Position numbers and translations under genes: made by a program. Under the pieces are notes generated by a model that did not search any database, was not told the DNA's origin, and saw nothing but the letters and a program-made list of their open reading frames with translations. A stretch of DNA of 64,000 bases. Origin: Nocardioides flavus (ex Wang et al. 2016). GTDB lineage: Bacteria > Actinomycetota > Actinomycetes > Propionibacteriales > Nocardioidaceae. Location: positions 124,001-188,000 of the forward strand of contig NZ_BNAD01000004.1 in the NCBI RefSeq assembly GCF_014653115.1, in the 5' to 3' direction. Shown in pieces: positions 36,581-45,554 of this stretch; the first letter of the stretch is position 1, and each line of letters opens with the position of its first letter.

Positions 36581-37363
36581 ATGGCTCGCCGATCAGTTCT
36601 CCTCCTCGTCGCCGCCCTCATCGCCCTCGCTGGCACGGCCATGATCGTGCTCTACGTCCAGGGCATCGACGCCCGGGCCACCAAGGACCAGGAGCTTGTC
36701 GAGGTCCTCGTCGCGACCGAGACCATCGAGACCGGCGAGTCGGTCACGGCTGCGCAGGAAGCCGGCAAGATCGAGCAGTCCGAGGTGCGGCGCGCCGACC
36801 TCGTCGAAGGCGGACTCTCCTCGACCACGTCGATCTCGGACCTCGTGGCGATCGGTACGATCTACCCCGGAGAGCAGCTCATCGCCCGCAAGTTCGGGAG
36901 CCTCGGCGACACGCAGAGCCTGGTGATCCCCGACGACAAGATGGCTGTCTCGGTCGAGCTCACCGACTTCGAGCGCGTGGCCGGGTTCGTCAACCCTGGC
37001 AGCGAGGTCGCGGTCTTCGTCACGCCACAGGACCTCGTCGCGCTGCTTCCCAACGACGAGGAGAGGAAGCTCGGCGACTACACCCGAATCCTTCTCCCCC
37101 GGGTCCCTGTCCTCGGCGTGGGCACGACGAGCGTCACCTCCCGCACCACCGAGACCGAGGACGGCGCCCAGGTGGCCGAGGAGGTCGCTCGCACCATCCT
37201 CACGCTCGCCGTCGACCAGGAGGAAGCGGAAAGACTCATCCAGGCCGACCGGAACTCCGACCTCACGTTCGCACTGCTCACTGACGAGTCCAAGGTCTCG
37301 GACAACCCCGGCGTCCGGCCCGGCGACCTCTTCCCCGAGCTGTTCCGAGGCATCCGTCCATGA
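36581..37363 (+). CDS. cpaB: CpaB/RcpC-like Flp pilus assembly protein
   Basis: Protein of 260 residues with one N-terminal membrane helix (RSVLLLVAALIALAGTAMIVL), then an SAF-type domain (LVEVLVATETIETGESV) and an RcpC-like domain (KMAVSVELTDFERVAGFVNPG). In Gram-negative Tad systems RcpC/CpaB couples to the secretin; in monoderms it is an envelope-spanning scaffold. First gene of a tightly packed operon; its stop overlaps the next start as ATGA. Confidence 0.92.
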   Translation: MARRSVLLLVAALIALAGTAMIVLYVQGIDARATKDQELVEVLVATETIETGESVTAAQEAGKIEQSEVRRADLVEGGLSSTTSISDLVAIGTIYPGEQLIARKFGSLGDTQSLVIPDDKMAVSVELTDFERVAGFVNPGSEVAVFVTPQDLVALLPNDEERKLGDYTRILLPRVPVLGVGTTSVTSRTTETEDGAQVAEEVARTILTLAVDQEEAERLIQADRNSDLTFALLTDESKVSDNPGVRPGDLFPELFRGIRP

Positions 37364-38622
37364 CCGCGGTCCTCGAACCCGACGGGGCACAACGAGCCGT
37401 GCTCCAGGCCATGCTGCACGGATCGCACGCCTTCGCCGAGATGGAGGGCCTCGAGCAGTACGTCCGTGCTACGCCGGCTGAGTTCGCCGTCGTCATCGGG
37501 CCGTCGGTGTCCGGCGAGGCCGCCGCGGAGCTGGCTCAGTGGGCACGTGTGCACAGGCCGGACCTCGGCGTGATCCTGCTGCGCAACGACGTCGACAGCG
37601 CCACCCTCGCCCTCGCGCTTCGCAGCGGCATGCGCGAGGTCGTCATGGCCAAGGACCTCGCTGGGATCACCACCGCCGTCCAGCGAGCTCGCACCGTCGC
37701 CAGTGCTATCGGCCAGACGCTGTTCGACGAGGCCCAAGCCGCCGCGGAGTCCGCTCGGGCAGAAGCGGCGGCCGAGGCTGCACGCGCCGCTGCAGACGCC
37801 CAGGCCGAGGCCGACGCTCCTCGCGGCAAGGTCGTCACCGTCTTCTCGACCAAGGGCGGAGTGGGCAAGAGCCTGGTCGCGACCAACCTCGGTGTCGCCC
37901 TCGCATCCGCCGGGCGGACCACGTGCCTGGTCGACCTCGACGTCAACAGTGGCGACGTGGCGATCATGCTCCAGCTCACGCCGCAGCGGACGATCAACGA
38001 CCTCGTGGGGTTCAACGGCGTCATCGACGCGGAGGGCATCTCCTCGATCCTCACCCGGCACTCGGAGAACCTGTCCGTGGTCGCGGCGCCGGTTCGGCTC
38101 GACTCCCCCGACCAGGCCTCGGTGGACGACATCGGCAAGCTCCTCGACGCCTTGCGACGGATGGTCGACTTCGTCGTCGTGGACACTTCCGGAGTCTTCG
38201 ACGACCAGGCGCTGTGTGCCCTGGACCGATCCGACATGATCGTGCTGGTCGGCACTCTGGACATCCCGTCGCTCAAGGCACTCAAGCTCGCGACGAGCAC
38301 GCTCGAGATGCTCAACTTCCCCAAGTCGACGTGGAAGTTCGTGCTCAATCGCGCTGACGGCAAGGTCGGCCTGGGCACGGACGAGTACGAGAAGACCTTG
38401 GGTCTCAAGGCGGACTGCTCGCTCGTCTCGAGTAGAGAGGTTCTCGCAGCCGTCAACCGCGGCGAGGCGCTCGTCAGCGCCTATCCCGGACACCCCAACA
38501 GCAAGGCCCTCGTGTCGTTCGCAGCGACCGTGACGTCCGCACTCGGCCAGCCGGCCAACGACGAGGGCAGTTCGTCCAGCCGGAAGTCGAGTGGCTCCCG
38601 GCTCCGCCTGAGGAGGGGCTGA
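37360..38622 (+). CDS. cpaE: CpaE/TadZ-like MinD-family ATPase
   Basis: Protein of 420 residues. The N-terminal third is an atypical receiver-like domain lacking a clear phospho-Asp context, then an Ala/Glu-rich linker, then a MinD/ParA-type ATPase with deviant Walker A FSTKGGVGKS (K165-S171) and LVDLDVNSGDVAIML. TadZ/CpaE proteins mark the pole or site where the pilus machine assembles. ATGA overlap with cpaB. Confidence 0.93.
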   Translation: MTAVLEPDGAQRAVLQAMLHGSHAFAEMEGLEQYVRATPAEFAVVIGPSVSGEAAAELAQWARVHRPDLGVILLRNDVDSATLALALRSGMREVVMAKDLAGITTAVQRARTVASAIGQTLFDEAQAAAESARAEAAAEAARAAADAQAEADAPRGKVVTVFSTKGGVGKSLVATNLGVALASAGRTTCLVDLDVNSGDVAIMLQLTPQRTINDLVGFNGVIDAEGISSILTRHSENLSVVAAPVRLDSPDQASVDDIGKLLDALRRMVDFVVVDTSGVFDDQALCALDRSDMIVLVGTLDIPSLKALKLATSTLEMLNFPKSTWKFVLNRADGKVGLGTDEYEKTLGLKADCSLVSSREVLAAVNRGEALVSAYPGHPNSKALVSFAATVTSALGQPANDEGSSSSRKSSGSRLRLRRG

Positions 38623-38623
38623 C

Positions 38624-40057
38624 ATGAGCCTGACAGATCGACTCGCCGCAGCAAGAAGTCGGGGGACAGACGGCCCGGGCGCCGTTCCAGCGAACGGGAA
38701 CACCCCCCCTGCGAACCTTGTGTCCCCAAATCACGCTCCCGCGGGTGAACCCAAGCGCAAGAGCGCCGCCTCCAAGGTCGATCCCTTCCAGGACCTCAAG
38801 CGGATCGTCCACCAGCGGCTTGTGGAGTCCCTGGGGCCCAAGCTCTACGACGCCCACATGACGCAGTCGGAGCTCGAGCAGCAAGTCCGGCTCGCTCTCC
38901 AGACGGCCATCGCCGATGCCGACATCCCGATGTCCTCGGCGGACCGCACCCGCGTGTCGCAGGAGATCGCCGACGACATCCTCGGCTACGGCCCGATCGA
39001 GCCGCTCCTGCGCGACCCCGGCCTCTCCGAGGTCATGGTCAACTCGTTCCAGGACATCTACGTCGAGCGCAGCGGCAAGCTGGTCCGGGTCGACACCTCG
39101 TTCACCGACGAGGCGCACCTGCGCCGGACGATCGACAAGATCGTCAGCAAGATCGGCCGCCGCGTCGACGAGACCAGCCCGATGGTCGACGCTCGCCTGC
39201 CTGACGGCAGTCGTGTCAATGCGATCATCCCACCGCTGGCACTCGACGGGTCGAAGCTCACCATCCGCAAGTTCTCCGAGGACCCCTACACCGTCGAGGA
39301 CCTCATCGGTTTCGGCACCCTGACCCGCCCCGCGGCCAATCTGCTCGAGGGATGTGTACGCGGACGGCTCAACATCCTCGTCTCCGGCGGCACGGGAGCG
39401 GGCAAGACGACGACCCTGAACGTGCTGTCGTCCTTCATCCCCGACGACGAGCGCATCGTCACCATCGAGGACGCAGCCGAGCTCCGACTCGTGCAGGACC
39501 ACGTCCTACGGCTCGAGTCCCGTCCTCCCAACATCGAGGGCAAGGGCGCCGTGACGATCCGCGACCTGGTGAAGAACTCTCTACGCATGCGACCAGACCG
39601 CGTCGTGGTCGGTGAGATCCGCGACGCCGCCGCACTTGACATGCTCCAGGCCATGAACACCGGCCACGACGGCTCGATCTCGACGCTGCACGCGAACACG
39701 CCTCGCGACGCGCTCGCGCGTCTTGAGACCATGGTCCTGATGGCGGGTATGGACCTCCCCGTACGCGCCATTCGCGAGCAGGTTGCGAGCGCCGTCGACC
39801 TGATCATCCAGCAGACGCGCCTCAAGGACGGCACCCGGCGCATCACAGCCATTACCGAGATCGTCGGCATGGAGGGGGACATCATCACGACCCAGGACGT
39901 CTTCCTGTTCGACTACGCGGCCGGTCTCGACGAGAACGGCAAGTTCAAGGGTGGTCTGCAATCAATGGGGCTGCGCCCCCGATTCCTGGAGCGCCTCACC
40001 GACCACGGTGTGCACGTCGACCCCGCCATCTTCGCCACGGGCGGAACCCTGCGATGA
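38624..40057 (+). CDS. cpaF: CpaF/TadA secretion ATPase
   Basis: Hexameric motor ATPase of 477 residues. Walker A is SGGTGAGKTT (254-263). The region after it holds the Asp box (RIVTIEDAAELRL), then MRPDRVVVGEIRD (Walker B) and the His box (STLHANTPRDALARLE). The N-terminal extension (1-70) is low complexity. It drives assembly and possibly retraction of Flp pili. It starts 1 nt after the cpaE stop and overlaps tadB as ATGA. Confidence 0.96.
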   Translation: MSLTDRLAAARSRGTDGPGAVPANGNTPPANLVSPNHAPAGEPKRKSAASKVDPFQDLKRIVHQRLVESLGPKLYDAHMTQSELEQQVRLALQTAIADADIPMSSADRTRVSQEIADDILGYGPIEPLLRDPGLSEVMVNSFQDIYVERSGKLVRVDTSFTDEAHLRRTIDKIVSKIGRRVDETSPMVDARLPDGSRVNAIIPPLALDGSKLTIRKFSEDPYTVEDLIGFGTLTRPAANLLEGCVRGRLNILVSGGTGAGKTTTLNVLSSFIPDDERIVTIEDAAELRLVQDHVLRLESRPPNIEGKGAVTIRDLVKNSLRMRPDRVVVGEIRDAAALDMLQAMNTGHDGSISTLHANTPRDALARLETMVLMAGMDLPVRAIREQVASAVDLIIQQTRLKDGTRRITAITEIVGMEGDIITTQDVFLFDYAAGLDENGKFKGGLQSMGLRPRFLERLTDHGVHVDPAIFATGGTLR

Positions 40058-41952
40058 GCAGACACCGCGCCCCCAACGGAATCCGGGGAGCCGCCGCCAT
40101 GTTCGCGGGCGGGCTGCTCGCGCTCGGCGCCGTTGCACCGGCTTGGGCCGCTGACGAGGTCAACATCGACCACGTCCAGTCCGTCGACGGGGTGGTGTCG
40201 CTCGTCCTCGCTGTCGACGGGATACCCGGGGGTGCGCAGGTGGACCCTACTTCGGTGACCGTCGACGTCGACGGCCGGACGGTGGACTCGTCTGCCAAGG
40301 TCATCTCTGCCGGTGACGTCGAGCGCACCGCCGTCCTGGTGCTCGACGCGAGCAACAGCATGCAACAAGGCGACAAGTTCGCCTCAGCCACAGCTGCGGT
40401 CGATGCCTTCCTGACCGCCGCTCCGGACGACGTCCGCATCGGTCTGGTGGCCTTTGCTGGTGATCTGGGCGAAGTCATCGAGCCCACGACTGACCACGAG
40501 TCCGTGCGGGCTGCTCTGTCGGGCATCACGCTGCGCAAGGGGACGGCCGTCTACGACGCAATTGCCGAAGGCCTTGACCGCGTAGGCGTTGGGGGCTCTC
40601 GTTCGGTGCTGGTGCTGTCGGACGGTGGCGACACCAACAGCTCGACCACGTTGGACGTCATCAGGAACGACGCGGTGGACCAGGGTGTCGTGGTCGACGT
40701 GGTGTCACTCGCGAACCCCAAGAATGCCCAGACCATGTCCGAGCTGGCGGAGGGCACCGGTGGACAGGTGATCCCGGCCGAGCAGGAGGCTCTTCAGGAC
40801 GTCTTCTCGGCCCAAGCAGACGCTCTTGCCCAACAGCTCGTCGTCACCTTCGACCGGCCGGAGGACGCGGTCGACGAAGTCAACCTCAGCGTGAGCGTCG
40901 GTGCCGGCGCTGCGACCTACGTGGACTCCGCCTTCGTCTCGATCGGCGCACCCCAGGCCACCCCCGACCTCGTGACGTCCGGCCGGTCCCTCGTGGGCAC
41001 GCCCGGCATGCTCATCGGTGCGGCTGGATTGGCCCTCGGGTTCGGCGGGATCCTGGCCATCGCACTCGCAGGGCCGCGCAGGTCCTCTGCTGACCGACGC
41101 CTCGAGGCCTACTTCGGCGAGAAGTCCGGCGGAAAGAACAAGCCGAGCACCAGCAGCGCCGACCTCAAGGGATCGGCTGTCGCTCTCACCGACAAGGTGG
41201 TCACGGCCGACCTCGAGACGCGCATCTCACAGAGGTTGGCCGGGGCCGGCTCTGCACTGACAGCGTCGGAGTGGCTGCTTCTCCACGCGGGGATCGCCGT
41301 CGGTGCCGCGCTCGTGTGCTTTGTCCTCGGCGGCGGCGGCTTGGCTGTCCTTGGTCTCGTGCTGGGCATCGTCGGGCCGTGGCTGTACCTCAAGATTCGA
41401 CACTCTCGTCGCCTCAACAGGTTCAACGGCCAGCTTGCGGAGACCCTCGGTCTGATGGCCGGCGGCCTCCAGGCGGGCCTCTCACTTCCCCAAGCAGTGG
41501 ACAGTGTCGTACGCGAAGGCAACGAGCCGATGGCTGGCGAGCTCCGTCGTGCTCTCGTCGAGCAACGGCTCGGCGTCGACATCACCGACGCGCTCGAAGG
41601 CGTCGGGCAGCGGATGGACAGTGAGGACTTCAACTGGATCGTGATGGCGATCCGGATCCAGCGCGAGGTCGGGGGCAACCTCGCCGAAATCCTGCACACA
41701 GTTGCGGACACGCTGCGGGAGCGGGAGTACCTCCGCCGCCAGGTCAAGGCTCTCAGCGCGGAGGGTCGACTGTCGGGCTACATCCTGACGGGGCTGCCAC
41801 CTCTGGTCGGCCTCTACATGACGTGGGCGAACCCTGAGTACATCAAGCTGCTCTACACGACGCTTCCCGGGTACATCATGCTGGGGCTTGCCGCTGTCCT
41901 TCTCGGCCTCGGGTCATGGGCGATGGCCAAGCTGGCAAAGGTGGAGGTATGA
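40054..41952 (+). CDS. tadB: VWA-TadB fusion: extracytoplasmic von Willebrand A domain plus T2SSF platform protein
   Basis: Protein of 632 residues, about twice the usual TadB length. A signal peptide (1-32, cleavage near AWA) and a VWA domain (about 91-265) with a complete MIDAS start DASNS (98-102) occupy the outer part. A membrane helix (about 312-336) follows. The C-terminal half is the TadB platform: hydrophobic pair near 400-440, the T2SSF helical domain with LAETLGLMAGGLQAGLSLPQA and IQREVGGNLAEILHTVADTL, and terminal helices. It joins cell-surface metal-dependent binding to the inner-membrane pilus platform. It overlaps tadC as ATGA. Confidence 0.92.
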   Translation: MSRHRAPNGIRGAAAMFAGGLLALGAVAPAWAADEVNIDHVQSVDGVVSLVLAVDGIPGGAQVDPTSVTVDVDGRTVDSSAKVISAGDVERTAVLVLDASNSMQQGDKFASATAAVDAFLTAAPDDVRIGLVAFAGDLGEVIEPTTDHESVRAALSGITLRKGTAVYDAIAEGLDRVGVGGSRSVLVLSDGGDTNSSTTLDVIRNDAVDQGVVVDVVSLANPKNAQTMSELAEGTGGQVIPAEQEALQDVFSAQADALAQQLVVTFDRPEDAVDEVNLSVSVGAGAATYVDSAFVSIGAPQATPDLVTSGRSLVGTPGMLIGAAGLALGFGGILAIALAGPRRSSADRRLEAYFGEKSGGKNKPSTSSADLKGSAVALTDKVVTADLETRISQRLAGAGSALTASEWLLLHAGIAVGAALVCFVLGGGGLAVLGLVLGIVGPWLYLKIRHSRRLNRFNGQLAETLGLMAGGLQAGLSLPQAVDSVVREGNEPMAGELRRALVEQRLGVDITDALEGVGQRMDSEDFNWIVMAIRIQREVGGNLAEILHTVADTLREREYLRRQVKALSAEGRLSGYILTGLPPLVGLYMTWANPEYIKLLYTTLPGYIMLGLAAVLLGLGSWAMAKLAKVEV

Positions 41953-42887
41953 ACATGTCCCTGACCTTGATGCTGGGTGCTGCCTTGTTGTGTGCGGCGA
42001 TGATCCTGGCCCTGACCGTCATCGGAGTGATCACCACTGAACGACGCGGTGTGGCGCGGTCCGTCGCGGCGGTGCAAGCACTCGATTCAGCACCGAGCGT
42101 GCTCAAGGCGGAGATCGAGCAGCCCTTCGTCGAACGCGTCATCGCTCCGCTCGGAGAGCGACTGGTAGGCGTAGGTCGCAAGCTTGTGCGAGCCGACACC
42201 GCACAGAAGATCCAGTACCGGCTGAACATCGCGGGTAACCCCGCGGCGTGGGACGTGAACCGCATCATCGGTATCAAGGTGCTCGGTCTCGCCCTCTTCG
42301 GCGGTCTGGGCTTCCTCTATCTCCTCGGCATGGGATGGCCGTTCTACCGGGTCATAGTGGCCACCGGCCTGGCCGCGGCTTTCGGATACGTCCTGCCCAA
42401 CGTCCTGCTCTACAACGCCGGCGAGAAGCGCTCGAAGCTGATGCGCAACGCCCTGCCCGACGCCATGGACCTCCTCACGATCTCCGTCGAGGCGGGGCTC
42501 GGGTTCGACGCAGCGGTGAGTCGGGTCGCCAAGAACGGTGACGGCCCCCTCAACCTCGAGTTCGCCAGGCTGCTCCAGGAGATGCAGCTCGGAGTGGGTC
42601 GCGTCGACGCCATGCGACTGATGGCGGAGCGGACGTCCTTGCCCGACCTCAAGTCCTTCTGCAGCGCGATGATCCAGGCCGACAGCCTCGGTATCCCGAT
42701 CGCACGCGTGCTCCGGATCCAGAGTCAGGAGATGCGTACGAAGCGGCGGCAGCGTGCTGAGGAGAAGGCGCAGCAGGTTCCGGTCCGGATCATGATCCCT
42801 CTCGTGCTCTTCATCCTCCCGTGCCTGTTCCTCGTCATCCTGGGACCGGCGGGGATCCAGATCGCGGAGACCTTCTCAGGTATGTGA
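41949..42887 (+). CDS. tadC: TadC platform protein
   Basis: Protein of 312 residues, the partner of TadB in the inner-membrane platform. It has a T2SSF domain (AMDLLTISVEAGLGFDAAVSRV; EMQLGVGRVDAMRLMAERT; QADSLGIPIARVLRIQSQEMR) and helices at both ends. I place the start at ATG 41949 in the ATGA overlap. The histidine kinase gene begins 5 bp downstream. Confidence 0.93.
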   Translation: MNMSLTLMLGAALLCAAMILALTVIGVITTERRGVARSVAAVQALDSAPSVLKAEIEQPFVERVIAPLGERLVGVGRKLVRADTAQKIQYRLNIAGNPAAWDVNRIIGIKVLGLALFGGLGFLYLLGMGWPFYRVIVATGLAAAFGYVLPNVLLYNAGEKRSKLMRNALPDAMDLLTISVEAGLGFDAAVSRVAKNGDGPLNLEFARLLQEMQLGVGRVDAMRLMAERTSLPDLKSFCSAMIQADSLGIPIARVLRIQSQEMRTKRRQRAEEKAQQVPVRIMIPLVLFILPCLFLVILGPAGIQIAETFSGM

Positions 42888-42892
42888 GGTCC

Positions 42893-44479
42893 ATGACCCC
42901 CATCGTTCCCTCCATCGCACACGACTCAGGTGCGCCTCGGCCGGCACTGCAGTCGTGGCGCACGACGACCGCCATACGGGTCTTCGCTCTGGCGCTCGCG
43001 ACAGGAACGATCCTCGGCGACCGAGTCCTGGTCGAGACAGCGTCCCTCCTGGTCGTCCTGACCTTGGTGGCCGCTGCCACGTCCCTGCTCGAGTGGATGA
43101 CGCGCAACAGACCGATGCACTGGCACACAGTGGCAGAGGCAGTCGCGGTCACGGCGTTCGTCACCACGACCAGTTCATTGGCGGAACTGGGCAGCTATCT
43201 CGCCGTACCACCCATCGTCGCCGGTGTCCGTCACGGCTTGGTGACGACTCTCAATGTCTTCCTCGTGTCGGTCCTGACTCTCGCGGCAACGCTCGCCACC
43301 AACCCGGTCGAGAACTACCTGGTCCGGCTCGGACAAGGGAGCCCGTGGCTCGCGATCGGCCTCGGCGTGGGACTGCTGGCGAGCTGGCAGTCGCGTGGGA
43401 CCCGTCACATGGCCGCTCGGCAGGCCCCCTATGACACCGCCCACCAGCTGATGGAGCGCATCCACCGACTCGCCAGCTCGGGAAGCCTCGGGCTCGACAG
43501 CACCACACTCGCGGCCGAACTCGAGTCAGCCATGCGAGACGCCACGACCTGCGCGAGGGTCACCGTGTTCGTCGTGGAGCCGGACCAGTCCTTGCGCGCG
43601 CTCAACGGAGCGGACGACGTTGCTCGGCTGACCGCCGAGATCTCGTTGCCGGAGCACGAGCGCACGCCGGGCGCAGCTGTGGTCCCGCTGCGGGGGGTCC
43701 AGCAGACGCTTGGCTACTGCGTCCTCGTCGGTGTCCCCCGTTGGACCGTGGAGCTCAACGAACGCGCGTTGGAGGTGGCCGACGAGTTCGCGGTCCGGCT
43801 CGACACTGCCGTTCTCTTCGACGACGTCCGGTCGCTCGCCACCTCGGAGGAGCGCAACCGCATCGCGCGGGAGATGCACGACGGTGTCGCCCAGGAGATC
43901 GTGGGGCTCGGATACATCGTCGACGAGATCGAGTCCATCAGCCCGCACAGGGAGACGCGAGAGCTCGCCGCCCAGCTCCGTGCAGAGATCACTCGCCTGG
44001 TCTCCGAGATCCGGTTCTCCATCTTCGACCTGCGCCACGAGGTCACGGACGGACGCCTATCAGCGTCGCTTGCTGACTACGCTCGCGCGGTCAGCCACGC
44101 GTCAGGCCTCCGAGTCCACCTCTCGCTCGCGGAGTCGGGCCCGCCGCTCCCGCCCAGAACTGCCACAGAAGTCCTCCGCGTCGCCCAGGAAGCCATCGGC
44201 AACGTCCGCAAGCATGCTCGGGCCGACAACCTGTGGGTGGCGCTGGACTCCGACGGTTCGATGCTCGAGCTGACGATCGAGGACGACGGCGTCGGCAATG
44301 CTGGTCCCCGCGAGCGTCATTGGGGACTCCAGACGATGCGCGAACGCGCCGAGGGCGTTGGCGCGCACCTGAACATCTGTCCCCGGCCCGACGGCGGCAC
44401 CGTTGTCAGCCTCCGGTCACCCGCACCCCACACCCGCGAGGAAGGCACTGCCGATGGGCACCACCGTGCTACTGGTTGA
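42893..44479 (+). CDS. NarL-type sensor histidine kinase of the Tad operon
   Basis: Membrane kinase of 528 residues. About six N-terminal helices (to about residue 170), a GAF-like cytoplasmic domain, then HisKA_3 with His329 in REMHDGVAQEIVGLGY and an ATPase domain (EAIGNVRKHARA N box; EDDGVGNAG G box). ATG 42893 has TGAGG 4 nt upstream. Tight packing behind tadC and overlap with the regulator gene show that it is the last-but-one gene of the pilus operon. Confidence 0.92.
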   Translation: MTPIVPSIAHDSGAPRPALQSWRTTTAIRVFALALATGTILGDRVLVETASLLVVLTLVAAATSLLEWMTRNRPMHWHTVAEAVAVTAFVTTTSSLAELGSYLAVPPIVAGVRHGLVTTLNVFLVSVLTLAATLATNPVENYLVRLGQGSPWLAIGLGVGLLASWQSRGTRHMAARQAPYDTAHQLMERIHRLASSGSLGLDSTTLAAELESAMRDATTCARVTVFVVEPDQSLRALNGADDVARLTAEISLPEHERTPGAAVVPLRGVQQTLGYCVLVGVPRWTVELNERALEVADEFAVRLDTAVLFDDVRSLATSEERNRIAREMHDGVAQEIVGLGYIVDEIESISPHRETRELAAQLRAEITRLVSEIRFSIFDLRHEVTDGRLSASLADYARAVSHASGLRVHLSLAESGPPLPPRTATEVLRVAQEAIGNVRKHARADNLWVALDSDGSMLELTIEDDGVGNAGPRERHWGLQTMRERAEGVGAHLNICPRPDGGTVVSLRSPAPHTREEGTADGHHRATG

Positions 44480-45101
44480 CGACCACGAGCTGATCCGTCA
44501 AGGGCTGGCCCGAGCCTTCGAGAGGGACGATGAGATGACGGTCGTCGGACAGGCGGCCAGCGTGGCAGAGGGGCTCGCCGCGTGGGCGGCGCTCGAACCC
44601 GATGTGGTGGTGACAGACCTTCAGATGCCTGATGGCCATGGCCTGGACGTGGTGCGAGCCATCAGGAAGACGAGTGACGTCACGGGAGTCGTCGTGCTCA
44701 CCATGCATGCCGGCGACGACCAGATCTTCGCAGCGATGGAGGCCGGAGCGTCCGCCTTCGTCGGGAAGGACACCCGAGCGACGGAGGTCGTGAGCGCAGC
44801 CAAGCACGCGGCCGTGGCCCCGCGTACGTTCCTCTGCGCGGGGTTGAGCCAGGCCGTGATGCGGCGTGCCGCCTCACCCGCGCCGCCCAAACTCTCGGCC
44901 CGTGAGGCAGAGGTTCTCAGCCTGCTGGCCGACGGGCTCGGCACCGGCGAGATCGCCTCGTCCCTCTACATGAGCGAGTCGACAGCCAAGACGCACATCA
45001 CCCACATCTACCAGAAGCTCGGAGCGGCCAACCGCGCCCAGGCACTGGTGACAGCCATGCGGCTCGGCCTTCTTGACCATGCTTCGTCGCCCCGCTTCTG
45101 A
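44454..45101 (+). CDS. NarL/LuxR-type response regulator of the Tad operon
   Basis: Regulator of 215 residues. Receiver: Asp9-Asp10, phospho-acceptor Asp55 (VVVTDLQMPDG), and Lys in FVGKD. LuxR-type HTH: LSAREAEVLSLLADGLGTGEIASSL, then SESTAKTHITHIYQKL. GAGGAAGG precedes ATG 44454 by 8 nt, inside the kinase gene (26-bp overlap). It is the obvious candidate to bind the repeated TAGTCA...TGACTA-like motif found before the three pilus units; this link is inference. Confidence 0.93.
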   Translation: MGTTVLLVDDHELIRQGLARAFERDDEMTVVGQAASVAEGLAAWAALEPDVVVTDLQMPDGHGLDVVRAIRKTSDVTGVVVLTMHAGDDQIFAAMEAGASAFVGKDTRATEVVSAAKHAAVAPRTFLCAGLSQAVMRRAASPAPPKLSAREAEVLSLLADGLGTGEIASSLYMSESTAKTHITHIYQKLGAANRAQALVTAMRLGLLDHASSPRF

Positions 45102-45151
45102 CTCGAATCACCACATCGATCAGCCCTGGTTCTGGTCGGGTAGCACGGAGA

Positions 45152-45171
45152 TAGTCAGAAGGGACTACCTC
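45152..45171 (+). promoter_or_regulatory. putative operator 3 of the Tad locus (upstream of flp)
   Basis: TAGTCAGAAGGGACTACCTC, 18/20 identical to the site at 36391, including the TAGTC/GACTA inverted repeat. It lies 130 bp before the Flp pilin start and 50 bp after the response regulator stop. The rest of the 180-bp gap has no gene. Confidence 0.6.
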
Positions 45172-45281
45172 ATAGAGGCCGATCACCCGATTCGCCGCAG
45201 CCTTCAACTTGGCAGAGTTACTCCCGACGGGTCCTCGTGGGCTCGGAACCGAGACTCATCACAGACACAAGGGGAAACACC

Positions 45282-45476
45282 ATGATCGAGAAGCTGCAGT
45301 TCATGACCATCATGCTCGTCAACGACATGAAGGCCAAGCGCGACGAGCGCGGCGCCACCGCCGTCGAGTACGGCCTGATGGTGGCGCTCATCGCCATCGT
45401 CATCATCGGTGCCGTGACGCTGCTCGGCGGCAACCTGAGGACGCTCTTCAGCGGCGTCGCGAACTCGCTCAACTGA
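45282..45476 (+). CDS. flp: Flp family type IVb pilin
   Basis: Major pilin candidate of 64 residues. The segment ERGATAVEYGLMVALIAIVI (residues 22-41) contains the Flp-type prepilin peptidase site (after the Gly) and Glu/Tyr at mature positions 5 and 6, with one hydrophobic helix. ATG 45282 follows AAGGGGAAACACC. It has its own promoter region with the shared operator motif and a strong stem-loop just downstream. Confidence 0.95.
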   Translation: MIEKLQFMTIMLVNDMKAKRDERGATAVEYGLMVALIAIVIIGAVTLLGGNLRTLFSGVANSLN

Positions 45477-45490
45477 TCATCCGTCGCGCT

Positions 45491-45528
45491 GAGAGCCGGC
45501 CCCGTTGTCCTCGACGGTGCCGGCTCTC
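45491..45528 (+). terminator. stem-loop between the two pilin genes
   Basis: Perfect 10-bp stem, GAGAGCCGGC (45491-45500) with GCCGGCTCTC (45519-45528), an 18-nt loop, then GTGATTTTC. A terminator or attenuator that would let the first pilin be made in excess over the second; it could also stabilise the flp mRNA 3' end. Confidence 0.65.
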
Positions 45529-45554
45529 GTGATTTTCAGAGTTAGGGAGAGATT

